This document shows, in pieces, positions 9,574-19,194 of a stretch of 64,000 nt of DNA (its first letter is position 1; every line of letters starts with the position of its first letter). A model generated the notes under the pieces. The model searched no databases. It saw only the letters and a list, made by a program, of their open reading frames with translations, and was not told the origin of the DNA. The position numbers and the translations under genes were made by a program. The stretch lies in the NCBI GenBank assembly GCA_943787205.1, contig CALSLN010000004.1, forward strand, positions 62,001 to 126,000, written 5' to 3'. This DNA comes from an uncultured Rhodospirillaceae bacterium. GTDB taxonomy: Bacteria; Pseudomonadota; Alphaproteobacteria; Rhodospirillales; Rhodospirillaceae.

Positions 9574-11162
9574 CGGTAGGCAAATTCATCAGCCGTGGCG
9601 ATCACGCCGACCAACCGCCGTAGATGGTTCTCGACGGTTTTGGCAGATGATGATTTCTGGCCCACATAGGTTAGGACGCCATTGAGGCTCACCGCAAAAT
9701 CGATAAGCTCGTTCATCTTAGTGTTTGGCAATTCGAAGCCGATGATGCGACCCACCCAATCTTCTACAAGTTCAATCACAGATGTTGTAGCGAGGGATTC
9801 ATCGGTGATCGAAACATCGGTCATTGGTCTACCAAGGACCGTGAGCAAGGCATTCCACTCGGTCATGAGCGCTGTAGACGATAACCAGTACCCATCGACA
9901 TCAGGGTGACCGTTAGGCGCGGGCCAAGTAAAGATCTGGTCTGGTGTCTTTTTGAGAAGATTAAACATGCTGCGGTGTGGCACGGCTGTGGCGTTAACAG
10001 ACCGCATGAAAGCCACCGTTTTTTCGAAAGGCTGGCGGACTTTAGATGCTGGTGCCCCGATCTCCGCCGATAACAATATCGTTTCCATGACCCTTCGTAG
10101 CTGGTCTGGCTGAGATTGATGCGTCATCCACGCCGAGATCGCTGCGTTCAAGACGTTGGCAGGTGGTGCATCCCCAAACAACCGGCGGCATATTTTTGTG
10201 CAGAGGAACGTTGCAGTAGATTCATGAGTCGCGATGATATCGAGGATCGCGCGTCCTTGAGCCATGTCCGTTGCCAGGCTTGAAAGATCTTCTCCCATAA
10301 AGAGACCTGCGTCTGCGTTGTGCAAGAATGGCTCGTAATGAAACTCTCCGGTTGTCGGAAGCTTGCCAAGTTTGCCCATGCGATTGCCAGATCCCACGGT
10401 CCATCCGGAGAGTGCACGCGAGGCCGTAATAACATCATCATCCGTGAAGCCGACGGCCACGCCGCTGGAATTTTTGATCACGTTTGAGGCGTTAACTTGG
10501 CCTAAGTAGGCGTCTTGACCGAGCGTGTGGAGTTCTAATAACTCTCTCGCATAGTTTTCATTCGGGGTGGCGGGTTTGCTAATTGCGTTGTCGAGGTAAA
10601 ACAACATTGAGACGCTTGTCGCATTTGCCTCGAGCATATCCCTGAAGTTGCCAAAAACGTGCGGACGAATGGCATCCCGGTCGTAGGCTGCGGTACCCGT
10701 CCGTACGGCAGCTGATTCTTTGGCTGCGACGTTAAAGTGATTATGCCAGAAATCAGCCATGATTTCCCGCACTTGGTACGTTGAATGGGTGGCGCGCATC
10801 CACGTCGCAGCAACGACTTCTTCGGTGATTCGCGAGATTTCTTTATTGGGAAGCGTTTTGTTTCGTTGCTTGTATATATCCCACAAGCTTAGGGGGCTTG
10901 CGTTAAGCGCAGTGAGGGGCCGATCTTCATTCACGGCACCCCAGCCCCCAAATGCATTATCCTTGGCGCTATACTTAATATTCATCGTTGAACTGGCGAT
11001 GTAACCGGCCAATTCAGGGTCGTCGCCTGCTGGCGGCGAGAGCTGGTTTTCAACCCACGCTGCCCAGCCGATTTGCTGAACGTGAGCTTCGTCAACAGAG
11101 CGCGCACCAAAGGTCGCGCGGTTTAGGGCGAGCCGCTCAAAAGATGGGGTCGTCGGCAACAT
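9570..11162 (-). CDS. DUF1800 family protein (second copy)
   Basis: This 530-residue protein has the DUF1800 signature: FERLALNRATFGAR at the start, VREIMADFWHNHFNV around residue 140, RPHVFGNFRDMLEANATSVSMLFYLDN, and NENYARELLELHTLG near 210. It lacks an obvious signal peptide. It is a clear paralogue of the DUF1800 protein two genes upstream, with the same motif order. DUF1800 genes are usually paired with DUF1501 genes, as here, and their function is unknown. It lies 105 bp downstream of the DUF1501 gene and is presumably the last gene of that operon. It carries WPAPNGHPDVDGYW towards the C-terminus, also conserved in the paralogue. Confidence 0.88.
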   Translation of the reverse strand: MLPTTPSFERLALNRATFGARSVDEAHVQQIGWAAWVENQLSPPAGDDPELAGYIASSTMNIKYSAKDNAFGGWGAVNEDRPLTALNASPLSLWDIYKQRNKTLPNKEISRITEEVVAATWMRATHSTYQVREIMADFWHNHFNVAAKESAAVRTGTAAYDRDAIRPHVFGNFRDMLEANATSVSMLFYLDNAISKPATPNENYARELLELHTLGQDAYLGQVNASNVIKNSSGVAVGFTDDDVITASRALSGWTVGSGNRMGKLGKLPTTGEFHYEPFLHNADAGLFMGEDLSSLATDMAQGRAILDIIATHESTATFLCTKICRRLFGDAPPANVLNAAISAWMTHQSQPDQLRRVMETILLSAEIGAPASKVRQPFEKTVAFMRSVNATAVPHRSMFNLLKKTPDQIFTWPAPNGHPDVDGYWLSSTALMTEWNALLTVLGRPMTDVSITDESLATTSVIELVEDWVGRIIGFELPNTKMNELIDFAVSLNGVLTYVGQKSSSAKTVENHLRRLVGVIATADEFAYR

Positions 11163-11267
11163 AAATATCTACTTTCCAGAAGACCATTCGCGCCCTACCC
11201 GTGCGAAGGTCTTGTCTTTGGAAAGCCCCAGAGTCAGACGGGGCTAGGACACATTGTCAGTCGTCGG

Positions 11268-12569
11268 TTAGCTCGCGCTTGAAGAGGTGTTGCTGGCAAC
11301 GACGGCGCTTGTGAGGGCGCTGTCATCACCGTTAATGACGCCAAGTGGGCTGTATGGAACGGTCGGGAACACCGTTGCTAATGATGGGCTATTGTGCCGC
11401 TTGGCTAAGATTTCTGCGATGACTTGTCTGTAGTCTGTGCTCACCGCAAGATCACCATTATCGAGGTCAGAGGGTGCAATCCCTGGCCAGTCGCCATACA
11501 TCTGACCGCCATTGGCATTGCCCGAAAGCACCATCATGACGGAGCCCGACCCATGATCTGTTCCGTTGCTCGCGTTTTCGCCGAGGCGGCGCCCGAACTC
11601 TGTCATGAATACGACGCTGATGCGGTCGCGATAGTCCGCGACATCTTCCCAGAAAGCGCCAAGCGATTGAGAGAGTTCCGAGATTTGGCCACCGAACTCA
11701 TTAACCAAATTGTTGTGATGGTCCCAGCCGCCGTGATCGACAGTTGCGACATCAAGGCCGACATCCATTTTGATTAAAGTTGCGAGGTTACGTAACGCGC
11801 CAGAAAGAGGACCGTTCGTATAGGCTGGTCCTTCGGATTCGCCGGCGTCTTCATCGGTGTTTGAATTCAGCTCTAGTTCGGCGAGTTTGTCTTGGACCGT
11901 ATTAATGGATTCGATCGTCTGCTGGGCAACCTGTTGATAAGCAGAGCTGCCGGAGTTTAGAGCCGCGATGACATTCGCATTCACGTCGCCACCGGCAACG
12001 TTGAAGTTTTGGACGTCAGGAATACTGACGGCCTGAGGGTACCCTAGAAGTGAGATTGGGTTGTTTGATGCTGTTGATACTGTGGACAGCAAAGGCCTGT
12101 CGGCGGCTAAAGTTTCAACATGTCGTGTCAGCCAGCCCGACGTTAAGCTGCCTTCATTATCTGCAAGGCCGCGTTCCATCATGTCCATGGACTTAAAGTG
12201 ACTGCGGTTTTCTGTCGGAACGCCTGCCGCGTGAATGAGGGCCAAGTCGCCTGACCCATAAAGATCGTTTAATTCCGTGGCGCCTGGATTCAGAAAGAAG
12301 TCCACGCCATCCAAGCCATTCGCGAGCGCAAGCCCAGCGTTCGTGCCAGTCGGTTGCACGGCTATGGTTGGGCGGGCTTGTTGATAGCTGGATACATCAG
12401 CCGGTGCGACCAGCTGCAAGCCGTCGGCACCGCCGCGTGCGAACAAAACGACGAGGATTTCATCGCTCGTGCTATCTGCCGCCATTGATACGCGAAGGCC
12501 AGGGCCGGCGGAGGCCATAAATGCACCACCGGTTGCGCCGAGGAGAAGGTTTCTGCGTGTTAGTCTCAT
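11268..12569 (-). CDS. DUF1501 family protein with Tat signal
   Basis: This 433-residue protein starts with a twin-arginine signal, MRLTRRNLLLGATGGAFMASAGP, so it is expected to be exported folded. The mature part carries DUF1501 features related to the alkaline-phosphatase/sulfatase fold: LVVLFARGGADGLQ-like start (ILVVLFARGGADGLQLVAP), ENRSHFKSMDMMERG, ATVDHGGWDHHNN, and VVFMTEFGRRLGENASNGTDHGSGSVMMVLSG. The histidine- and aspartate-rich blocks could bind metal. It sits between two DUF1800 paralogues, nine bases behind the first. The enzymatic role of the family is not established. Confidence 0.9.
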   Translation of the reverse strand: MRLTRRNLLLGATGGAFMASAGPGLRVSMAADSTSDEILVVLFARGGADGLQLVAPADVSSYQQARPTIAVQPTGTNAGLALANGLDGVDFFLNPGATELNDLYGSGDLALIHAAGVPTENRSHFKSMDMMERGLADNEGSLTSGWLTRHVETLAADRPLLSTVSTASNNPISLLGYPQAVSIPDVQNFNVAGGDVNANVIAALNSGSSAYQQVAQQTIESINTVQDKLAELELNSNTDEDAGESEGPAYTNGPLSGALRNLATLIKMDVGLDVATVDHGGWDHHNNLVNEFGGQISELSQSLGAFWEDVADYRDRISVVFMTEFGRRLGENASNGTDHGSGSVMMVLSGNANGGQMYGDWPGIAPSDLDNGDLAVSTDYRQVIAEILAKRHNSPSLATVFPTVPYSPLGVINGDDSALTSAVVASNTSSSAS

Positions 12570-12578
12570 GTGAGGCTC

Positions 12579-14192
12579 CTAACGGAAGGAAAATTCTTCA
12601 GAGGTTGAAATAAGGGCTGCTAATCTGGCGAAGGCGTGTTCGACATTCTCTGCCGTTCCAAAATTTATACCAGTCATGATACCGGCGTTACTGGCTGAAT
12701 CGTCAATCAATGTGTTCATCACGGCTGCTGAGGGCTCAAAGCCAATCATACGCTGTAACCAATATTCGACCATTTGTGTGGGTGAATCTTGAATGTCGAG
12801 CGGGGTCTGATCCGTAAATGAAGTGGCGAATTCTTGTAGGTAGAACAGCCAAATGCTGAGGTTCCATGTCGTAAGATTTGCCGTTGATGAGAACCAATAG
12901 CCGTTCACGTCGGGCCGACCATTCGGCGCGGGCCACGTGAATAGCCCGTCATGGAGGGGCTCGAGCAAGAAGTTCATCCAAGGATGGGCATTGAGGACCG
13001 TATCTGTTGTCCGGTAGAGAGCCATCAACTTTTCAAAAGGCCGTCGCATTTTCGCTTGAGGTGCTTCACCGATCTCGGGTCCATCCAGCAAGATGGCTTC
13101 CATAACCTTCTTGATTTGATCCGGCTCGTCTTGATTCAGGGTCCACGCTTCGACGGCGCGGGTTTGTACAGCAGCAGGTGGGGAATCGCCAAAAATGCGT
13201 CGGACGAGCTTCCCGCAAATGAAGTCTGCTGTGGCGGGATGGCCAGCCGCAATATCGAGAACTTTGCGGCCTTGCTCCATGGGTTCATTAAAACCGCCTA
13301 AATGCACGCCCATGAACACACCGGTATCCGGACTGTGTTGTACCGGACTGTACAAGAAGTTGCCGGTTATTGGTGCGCGTTTGCCGCCAGGTGCAATCGG
13401 CTGTCCGAATTCAATCGTCCAACCGGAAAGCGCGGCGGAGGCTTCGAAGACGTCGATGTCTGAGAACCCATCTGCTTTGATACCGACGTTCTCGCCGAAG
13501 CCGCCTTCCTTAGCGACGGGGTCTATGAAGCCCAGGTAGGCATCTTCGCCCATGGTGTGAAGTTCTAGCAATTCACGGCCATAGTTCTCGTTCGGCTGTT
13601 CTGCGACGCTGACTGCATTGTCGAGATATAACAGCATGGCAGTTGATGTTGCGTTGGCCTCCAGCATTTCACGGAAATTACCAAGCACATGTGGGCGGAT
13701 GTGATCGCGGTCATAGACCGGCAGAGTCACAGTGGCGAACGTATTGTCTTGCTTGCCGATGTTGAAGTGATTGTGCCAGAAGTCGGCCATGAATTCGCGA
13801 ATCTGGTATTCAGCATGCACTGCTCTGATCCAAGACGCAGCGGATAGTTCTTGTTGGACGCGGGCTTGCTCAGCGAATGAAACTGTTTTTCCGGCATTGA
13901 TTGCAATGTTGAGCAGTGTCGTGGTGTCGGCGTCGAGGTAATTGAGGGGGCGGTCCTCGTCCACGTCCGGCCAGCCGCCGTCCTCATTTTCTTGGCCTCG
14001 ATAGGTGATTTGCATCGTCTGTTCAGCCAAATGGGCTGTCAGGGCATCATCGTCGCCATCAGGGGGGTTAAGTTGCTCTTCAACGTATGCGTCCCAGCCA
14101 ATTGACTGGACATAGGCTTCGTCAACGTCCCGGGCCCCAAAGGTTACCCGGTTCAGTGCGATACGTTCAAAGGTTGGCTCAGCTGCTAACAT
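12579..14192 (-). CDS. DUF1800 family protein (first copy)
   Basis: This 537-residue DUF1800 protein leads the three-gene cluster. Motifs match the other copy: FERIALNRVTFGAR, IREFMADFWHNHFNI, RPHVLGNFREMLEANATSTAMLLYLDN, NENYGRELLELHTMGEDAYLG, and WPAPNGRPDVNGYWF. No signal peptide is evident, so export with the Tat-dependent DUF1501 partner cannot be assumed. The two DUF1800 copies differ along their whole length and look like an old duplication rather than a recent one. Only nine bases separate its stop from the DUF1501 start, so translation is probably coupled. Confidence 0.88.
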   Translation of the reverse strand: MLAAEPTFERIALNRVTFGARDVDEAYVQSIGWDAYVEEQLNPPDGDDDALTAHLAEQTMQITYRGQENEDGGWPDVDEDRPLNYLDADTTTLLNIAINAGKTVSFAEQARVQQELSAASWIRAVHAEYQIREFMADFWHNHFNIGKQDNTFATVTLPVYDRDHIRPHVLGNFREMLEANATSTAMLLYLDNAVSVAEQPNENYGRELLELHTMGEDAYLGFIDPVAKEGGFGENVGIKADGFSDIDVFEASAALSGWTIEFGQPIAPGGKRAPITGNFLYSPVQHSPDTGVFMGVHLGGFNEPMEQGRKVLDIAAGHPATADFICGKLVRRIFGDSPPAAVQTRAVEAWTLNQDEPDQIKKVMEAILLDGPEIGEAPQAKMRRPFEKLMALYRTTDTVLNAHPWMNFLLEPLHDGLFTWPAPNGRPDVNGYWFSSTANLTTWNLSIWLFYLQEFATSFTDQTPLDIQDSPTQMVEYWLQRMIGFEPSAAVMNTLIDDSASNAGIMTGINFGTAENVEHAFARLAALISTSEEFSFR

Positions 14193-14570
14193 GAGATCCT
14201 CATTCAGCTAAACCAGAGGCGTGTTCAGTGTCGTGGACCGTATACAACGGCCGCTTAAAAATCAATGAACAGGCTGAAAAAACGTTGCAAACCCTGGGAA
14301 AATTTCCCAATCGGGTGGTGCGTGACGGTGATGGATCGTTCCGCATAGTGTTCGTTTTCGACCGATGCCGGTCTGCCGCAGCGCCTTATTTTTGGCGGTT
14401 TCCGAGGGCAGCCGTGTGGGCGCCTTTTCTAGCTGGTTTGTCCAGCAGCGTCCTGCTTTCCACATACTAACGCGCGTGTTGGGGGTGGGTTGCACAGTCG
14501 CTGATACAGTCTAGATGCATTAGATGCGGGATTTGGATGCAGCGAGTCGCAAAAGAGGGACGCTCATAAG
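14193..14570. other. Intergenic region upstream of the DUF1800/DUF1501 operon
   Basis: This stretch lies between the start of the minus-strand DUF1800 gene and the terminator of the TonB receptor gene. Small frames exist on both strands, but none has a recognisable motif or a good ribosome-binding site. It should contain the promoter of the DUF1800 operon, reading leftwards; I cannot assign the boxes with confidence. Confidence 0.4.
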
Positions 14571-14602
14571 AAAAGGGCCAGCGCTTGGCGCCGGCCCTTT
14601 TG
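14571..14602 (-). terminator. Rho-independent terminator of the TonB receptor gene
   Basis: A GC-rich inverted repeat (AAAAGGGCC on one side, GGCCCTTTT on the other, with an imperfect GCGCTTGGCGCC centre) lies about 22 bp downstream of the receptor stop. Read on the minus strand it ends in a T-rich run, as expected for an intrinsic terminator. Confidence 0.75.
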
Positions 14603-14624
14603 GTATTTGATGACTAAGCTTGGT

Positions 14625-17123
14625 TTAGAAGCTGTATTGAACGTCTACACCAAAGTCGCGACCGCGAGGTTGGTTGAAGAAGAACCCGCGCCATGAAGAC
14701 GATCCACACACTGACGCGCCGCAGAACTGGCTGCCAGACGCTAGACGATAATCCCTGAAGCGTAGGATGTTGTTCGGTGTTAGATCGTTTAACGCGTTGG
14801 TGACGTAGCCGGTAATCTTCCAGTTATCGGCTTCAACGCCCATACGGAGGTTCAGCTTGTAGGAATCCCCATTGTGCTGGAAGTTTGAAACCTGCGTGTA
14901 GCGCTTTGATTCAACGTTGAGGTCTGCCCGGATGAACCAGTCAGCATCTGCTGAGAGGCTGTCGCGATAGGTACCGTTGACGTTCAACGTATGCTTTGGA
15001 CTCTTTGGCAATTGGTTACCAGAGACGTTACCGCCATTTGCCAAAGTTGGGTCATCTTCACCGGTGAGCAAGAAGTGTTGCTCGTCGTTGAACACTTTGA
15101 TCTTTGAGTCTGCAAGACCGTAGCCAAGGCCAACGTTGAATTGTTCAGTGACTGCGAAGCTGGCTTCAACTTCACCGCCTTTGATTTCCGTTGAACCAAG
15201 GTTGACCAAGATTGGTGTCGAGTTCGGCGCGCCCGCAGAATCAATGACTTCGATAATGTTGGTCAGAGTCTGGTTCGACCAGTCGATGTAGTAGGCGGAA
15301 ACGTTGAAGATGCCTCGGCCATCCATAAAGGTGGTTTTTAAGCCAGCTTCATAGTTCCACGAGCTTTCTTCGTCAAAGGCGATCGTTCCGTTAGCACGGG
15401 CTTCAGCTAGAGACTCTGCAGACTCATCGAACAGCCCAGCGTTAAAGCCGCCTGGCTTAGTGCCCTTCGAGATCAAGGCGTACCACAACACGTCGTCGTT
15501 CATTTGGTAATCAATGCTGACACGTGGAGCAAAGCTGTTGAATGATACTTCTTCGTCAGTGTTGCTGGCCGCAGTAATGGCGCCGATCGTATCTTCCGAA
15601 TAACGACCTTCGACAGACACGGTAATATCTTCCGTGACGTCATACTCAAGGTGGGCGTAGACCGACCAGTTTTCGACAGTTTCAGTCAAAGGAAAGAATG
15701 CTGGCTCGAAGGTTGAGAAGTCGAGTGCGGGATTATCAAAAGATCCTGCAATCGGACCAAAGCTGGTGCCGATGCCACGGTTACCGGACACGTGCTCTTC
15801 ATCGTAATAGGTGAGTCCGGCCAGTCCACGCACGCTGTTTTCTTCTGGTGACGTGATTTGCAGTTCTAACGAATAATCCCGGAAATCATCAAAAAATGCT
15901 GATTGAAGCAGACCGGTACCAGAGATTCCGCGTTCACCGATGGTGTCACCATCGAACGCGGTATTTTCGTCATCTTTGTTGTAGGCGGCGCGGGTCATGA
16001 TGCCCCAACCTTCAATGTCGATGTCAGCCTGAGCAAGCCAGCGCCAAGTTTCGCGCTGCAGGCCTGGTTTAGCCGGGTCGATGATGGTCGGACCGGTAAA
16101 CGGCAGGAAGAAGATTCCGTTGGTTGTTAGGCCATCAACGAAATCAGGAATATTCAAGACCGGCTGACGCGCGTTACCTGTATTAGGGTCACGGGCTTCA
16201 ACTTCACCACAGATGTATCCGGCTGACGTGTCAGGAGCGGTGCCGCCTGCGCTAATCGGATTCAAACAGTTGTGTTCATCGCGACCGGCCAGTGTTCTGG
16301 GGTAATGGCTGTCATCGACATCGCTGTAGTTCATTTTGAATGTTAGTTCGACATTCTCAGATGGGTTGGCGACCAATTTCAACGTTAGGTCTTGTGTTTC
16401 CTCGGTACCCAGTTTGGAGGTGTCCCCACGGGTTGGCGCTTCGGCAAAGGCTGGGATGAAGGGAATGTTGAAATAGGCGTTGTTGGCAGTGTTCGGCTGA
16501 AGGCCGTTGTTCCACTCGCCACCGTAGTAATCCCAGTTAGCGGCTGCGAAGTAATACAGCTTATCTTCAATTAACGGACCGCTCATCCAGATGGAGGCTT
16601 TGGTGTCTTCGTGGCTGCCATATGAACCGTTGAACTGCCCTTCAAACTCATTGGAGGGGGTTTTGGTGATGTAGTTGATGGCGCCAGCGAAGGTCGCGCG
16701 GCCGAAGAGGGCGGCCTGTGGGCCACGGACAACTTCAATCCGCTCAAGAGAGTCGATCGTTGTTGAGGAAATTGTGTTGGAAACAAAAACGCCATCAACA
16801 AAGAAGGAGGCGTTCTGATTACCAAGTATGGATGCTTGTCCACGAATAACCGGACGGTCAAAAAAGCGGCCAAAACCGCGGTCCATGGCAAAGCCTGCTG
16901 TTTGCTCAGCAAGTTCATGAATGCTTGAGATGCCCTGGTCACGTAACTGATCAACCGTGTAGGCCGTAATGGACAGCGGAATGTCTTGAATGTTTTCCGA
17001 GCGCTTACGCGACGTAACGGTGATTTCTTCGATCGCAAACTGTTGCGCAATAGCCGGTGCGGTCACTGCTAGCGCGAGCGCGCAGATAGCAGACGTCTGT
17101 AATAAAGTAGAACGCATGGACAT
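14625..17123 (-). CDS. TonB-dependent receptor
   Basis: This is an outer-membrane active-transport receptor for a large or scarce ligand, of about 832 residues. A signal peptide (MSMRSTLLQTSAICALALAVTAPAIAQQ) leads to the TonB-box region IEEITVTSRKRSENIQDIPLS. The plug follows, with VIRGQ, FFVDGVFV and ERIEVVRGPQAALFGR, then GAINYITKTP. The remainder is a beta-barrel of alternating strands, ending in the aromatic C-terminus VDVQYSF typical for BamA recognition. I chose ATG 17123 because a GGGGG-rich ribosome-binding sequence precedes it. The same frame stays open 16 codons further upstream. The wording of the plug is typical of the large receptor group abundant in sphingomonads and marine alphaproteobacteria. 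The ligand is unknown; the ABC importer upstream on the same strand suggests a peptide-like compound. Confidence 0.9.
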   Translation of the reverse strand: MSMRSTLLQTSAICALALAVTAPAIAQQFAIEEITVTSRKRSENIQDIPLSITAYTVDQLRDQGISSIHELAEQTAGFAMDRGFGRFFDRPVIRGQASILGNQNASFFVDGVFVSNTISSTTIDSLERIEVVRGPQAALFGRATFAGAINYITKTPSNEFEGQFNGSYGSHEDTKASIWMSGPLIEDKLYYFAAANWDYYGGEWNNGLQPNTANNAYFNIPFIPAFAEAPTRGDTSKLGTEETQDLTLKLVANPSENVELTFKMNYSDVDDSHYPRTLAGRDEHNCLNPISAGGTAPDTSAGYICGEVEARDPNTGNARQPVLNIPDFVDGLTTNGIFFLPFTGPTIIDPAKPGLQRETWRWLAQADIDIEGWGIMTRAAYNKDDENTAFDGDTIGERGISGTGLLQSAFFDDFRDYSLELQITSPEENSVRGLAGLTYYDEEHVSGNRGIGTSFGPIAGSFDNPALDFSTFEPAFFPLTETVENWSVYAHLEYDVTEDITVSVEGRYSEDTIGAITAASNTDEEVSFNSFAPRVSIDYQMNDDVLWYALISKGTKPGGFNAGLFDESAESLAEARANGTIAFDEESSWNYEAGLKTTFMDGRGIFNVSAYYIDWSNQTLTNIIEVIDSAGAPNSTPILVNLGSTEIKGGEVEASFAVTEQFNVGLGYGLADSKIKVFNDEQHFLLTGEDDPTLANGGNVSGNQLPKSPKHTLNVNGTYRDSLSADADWFIRADLNVESKRYTQVSNFQHNGDSYKLNLRMGVEADNWKITGYVTNALNDLTPNNILRFRDYRLASGSQFCGASVCGSSSWRGFFFNQPRGRDFGVDVQYSF

Positions 17124-17465
17124 AGTTACCCCCAATCCAGGTATGTGTGCTGCTCTAAAAACGACCCCCAAAACCTAAATCAGGTCGAGTTCCGTACATA
17201 AAGCCTCAATAAGAAAGTTCTCCCAGGACATCCAAAGGTTTTTAGGGGCTGAAAGCAATCAAAGATATAGGTGTCTTTGTATTCGGTCCCGACTTGTTGC
17301 ATTCATGCGACAGCCGAAGACGTCATTTTGGGGCGAATATTCTAATACTAATGGAGATTAGTAGTATTTCGTTCTATTTTTTTGTTTGAGAGCGAAAAAA
17401 TGCAGCATTGCCCGTGCCGACCAATCCTCGGTTTGTCCGAAAGAAAGGGCGGCTGGAAGGGGGGC
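17124..17465. other. Intergenic region upstream of the TonB receptor
   Basis: This AT-rich gap separates the receptor from the ABC transporter operon on the same strand. Part of it is strongly AT-rich (around 17338-17395, with TAATACTAATGGAGATTAGTAGTATT-like sequence forming an imperfect inverted repeat, ACTAAT/ATTAGT, near 17346-17362). It probably holds the receptor promoter and possibly an operator. No gene is seen. Confidence 0.4.
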
Positions 17466-19156
17466 TTAGGCCGCAAAAGCGCGTTTGAGACTCGGGACCG
17501 CATTCATCAGAGTCCGCGTATACTCATGGGTGGGGGCTGTTAAGACTTGTTCCGAGTCTCCTGCTTCCACCACCTTGCTCTGGTACATGACAGCGACTTT
17601 ATCGGCTATGTGTTTCACCACCGAGACGTCATGGGAGATAAACAGGTAGGTCAAACCATGCTCATCTTGAAGGTCGAGCAGAAGGTTCAGGATTTGGGCC
17701 TGAACGGACACATCTAGGGCAGATGTTGGTTCATCAAGGACCAAGAGCTTCGGGCGCACAGAGAGGGCCCGCCCGACAGCGATCCTCTGGCGCTGGCCGC
17801 CTGAAAATTCGTGCGGCAGCCGGTCGATCTGGCTGTTCTCAAGTCCAACCATCTCACACAGGTCTGCTGCGCGATCACGGAGTTCCGATTTGCTCGGAGA
17901 TTTCCCGACCGTTAAGGGCTCGGTCATGATCCTCCAGACGGGCCAGCGCGGGTCTAAAGAAGGACTGTGGGTCTTGAAAGACGATTTGAATTTCTCGGCG
18001 GGTCGCTTCATCAAGGTCCAATATGTTCTTGTCGCGGTACAGAATTGCGCCATCAGAAAGCGTGTTCAGTCCAACGACAGCATTGGCCAAAGATGTTTTA
18101 CCGCAACCAGACTCGCCAACAAGGGCGAGTGTCTCGCCTTCTTTGATCTCGACGTTGACGTGATCGACGGCGGTGTGGAAGGAAACGGGGCGGCCGAAGA
18201 AATTATAATCTTTCGGGTACCGAACCGTCGCGTCTTGCATTTTTAATATTGTATCGCCAGTCCGGGCAACGCGTGTAACTGGCGCAATGGGTTCGTCAAT
18301 GATCTCGCCTGTGGCGCCTTCCAGCATTGCGGCAGCGACGGTTGCCAACCGGCTTTTCGGGGCTTTGCCCTCAGGCAACGAGTTCAAGAGCGCTCTGGTG
18401 TAAACGTGCTGCGGGTTTCCGATGACATCGCTTGTCTTTCCATTTTCGACAAACTCGCCTTTGTACATAACGTATACACGGTCGCAGAGCTGGGCGACGA
18501 CGGCCAAGTCGTGGGTAATTAACAGCACGGATGTTTTGGTGGTCTGAGCGCGTTCTTTAAGAAGCGCTAGGATTTGCGCTTGAACCGTAACGTCGAGTGC
18601 CGTTGTCGGCTCATCGGCGACAATGAGTTTCGGTGAACAGGAGAATGCCATTGCGATCATAACGCGCTGACGCATGCCGCCGGATAGTTCGTGCGGAAAC
18701 GACTCATACACGCGCTGGGGGTCAGTAATTTTGGTGTCGGCGAGAAGCTTGAGAGACATCTGCTCCGCTTCTTCGGGGGTGACATCCCGATGGCGCAAAA
18801 TCACGTCGTCGATCTGATTTTTAATCCGTAGGACTGGGTTGAGGGCTGTCATGGGCTCTTGAAAGATCATGGAGATTTCACCCCCACGAATAGCCTGTAG
18901 CTCGGTCTCACTCATCGACTGCACATCGTTATCGAGCACAGAGATGCTACCGGTCGGCACATTGATTTTGGTGCGTGGCAGTAGCTGCAGCAAGTTCATC
19001 GCTGTCACGGACTTGCCTGAACCGGATTCTCCGACGACCCCCGACAATCTCTCCTTCGTTAATATCCAAGGAGATGCCCTTAAGGGCTTCAAATGGGCCC
19101 GCCTGGCTTAGGAACTCGAGGCGCAGGTCATCGATGCGCACAACAGGTTTAACCAT
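17466..19156 (-). CDS. Fused double ATPase of an oligopeptide-type ABC importer, two frameshifts
   Basis: This energises peptide/nickel-type uptake at the cytoplasmic face. It fuses a DppD-like and a DppF-like ATPase of about 560 residues. Domain 1: MVKPVVRIDDLRLEFL, Walker A GESGSGKS, signature LSGGMRQR, Walker B LIVADEPTTAL. Domain 2: Walker A GESGCGKT, signature FSGGQRQR, Walker B LLVLDEPTSALD, with the oligopeptide C-terminal region after it. Two frame breaks interrupt the coding. Near 19038-19042 an extra base in a run of five C (plus strand) separates EGEIVG from VVGESGSGKS. Near 17960 an extra base separates IVFQDPQS from SLDPRWPVW. Removing one base at each site restores a continuous protein. 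It follows the two permease genes in one operon. Confidence 0.85.
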
Positions 19157-19194
19157 AATTGCTCCGGTCTAGATTAAGGAACGGATGAAAAGCA

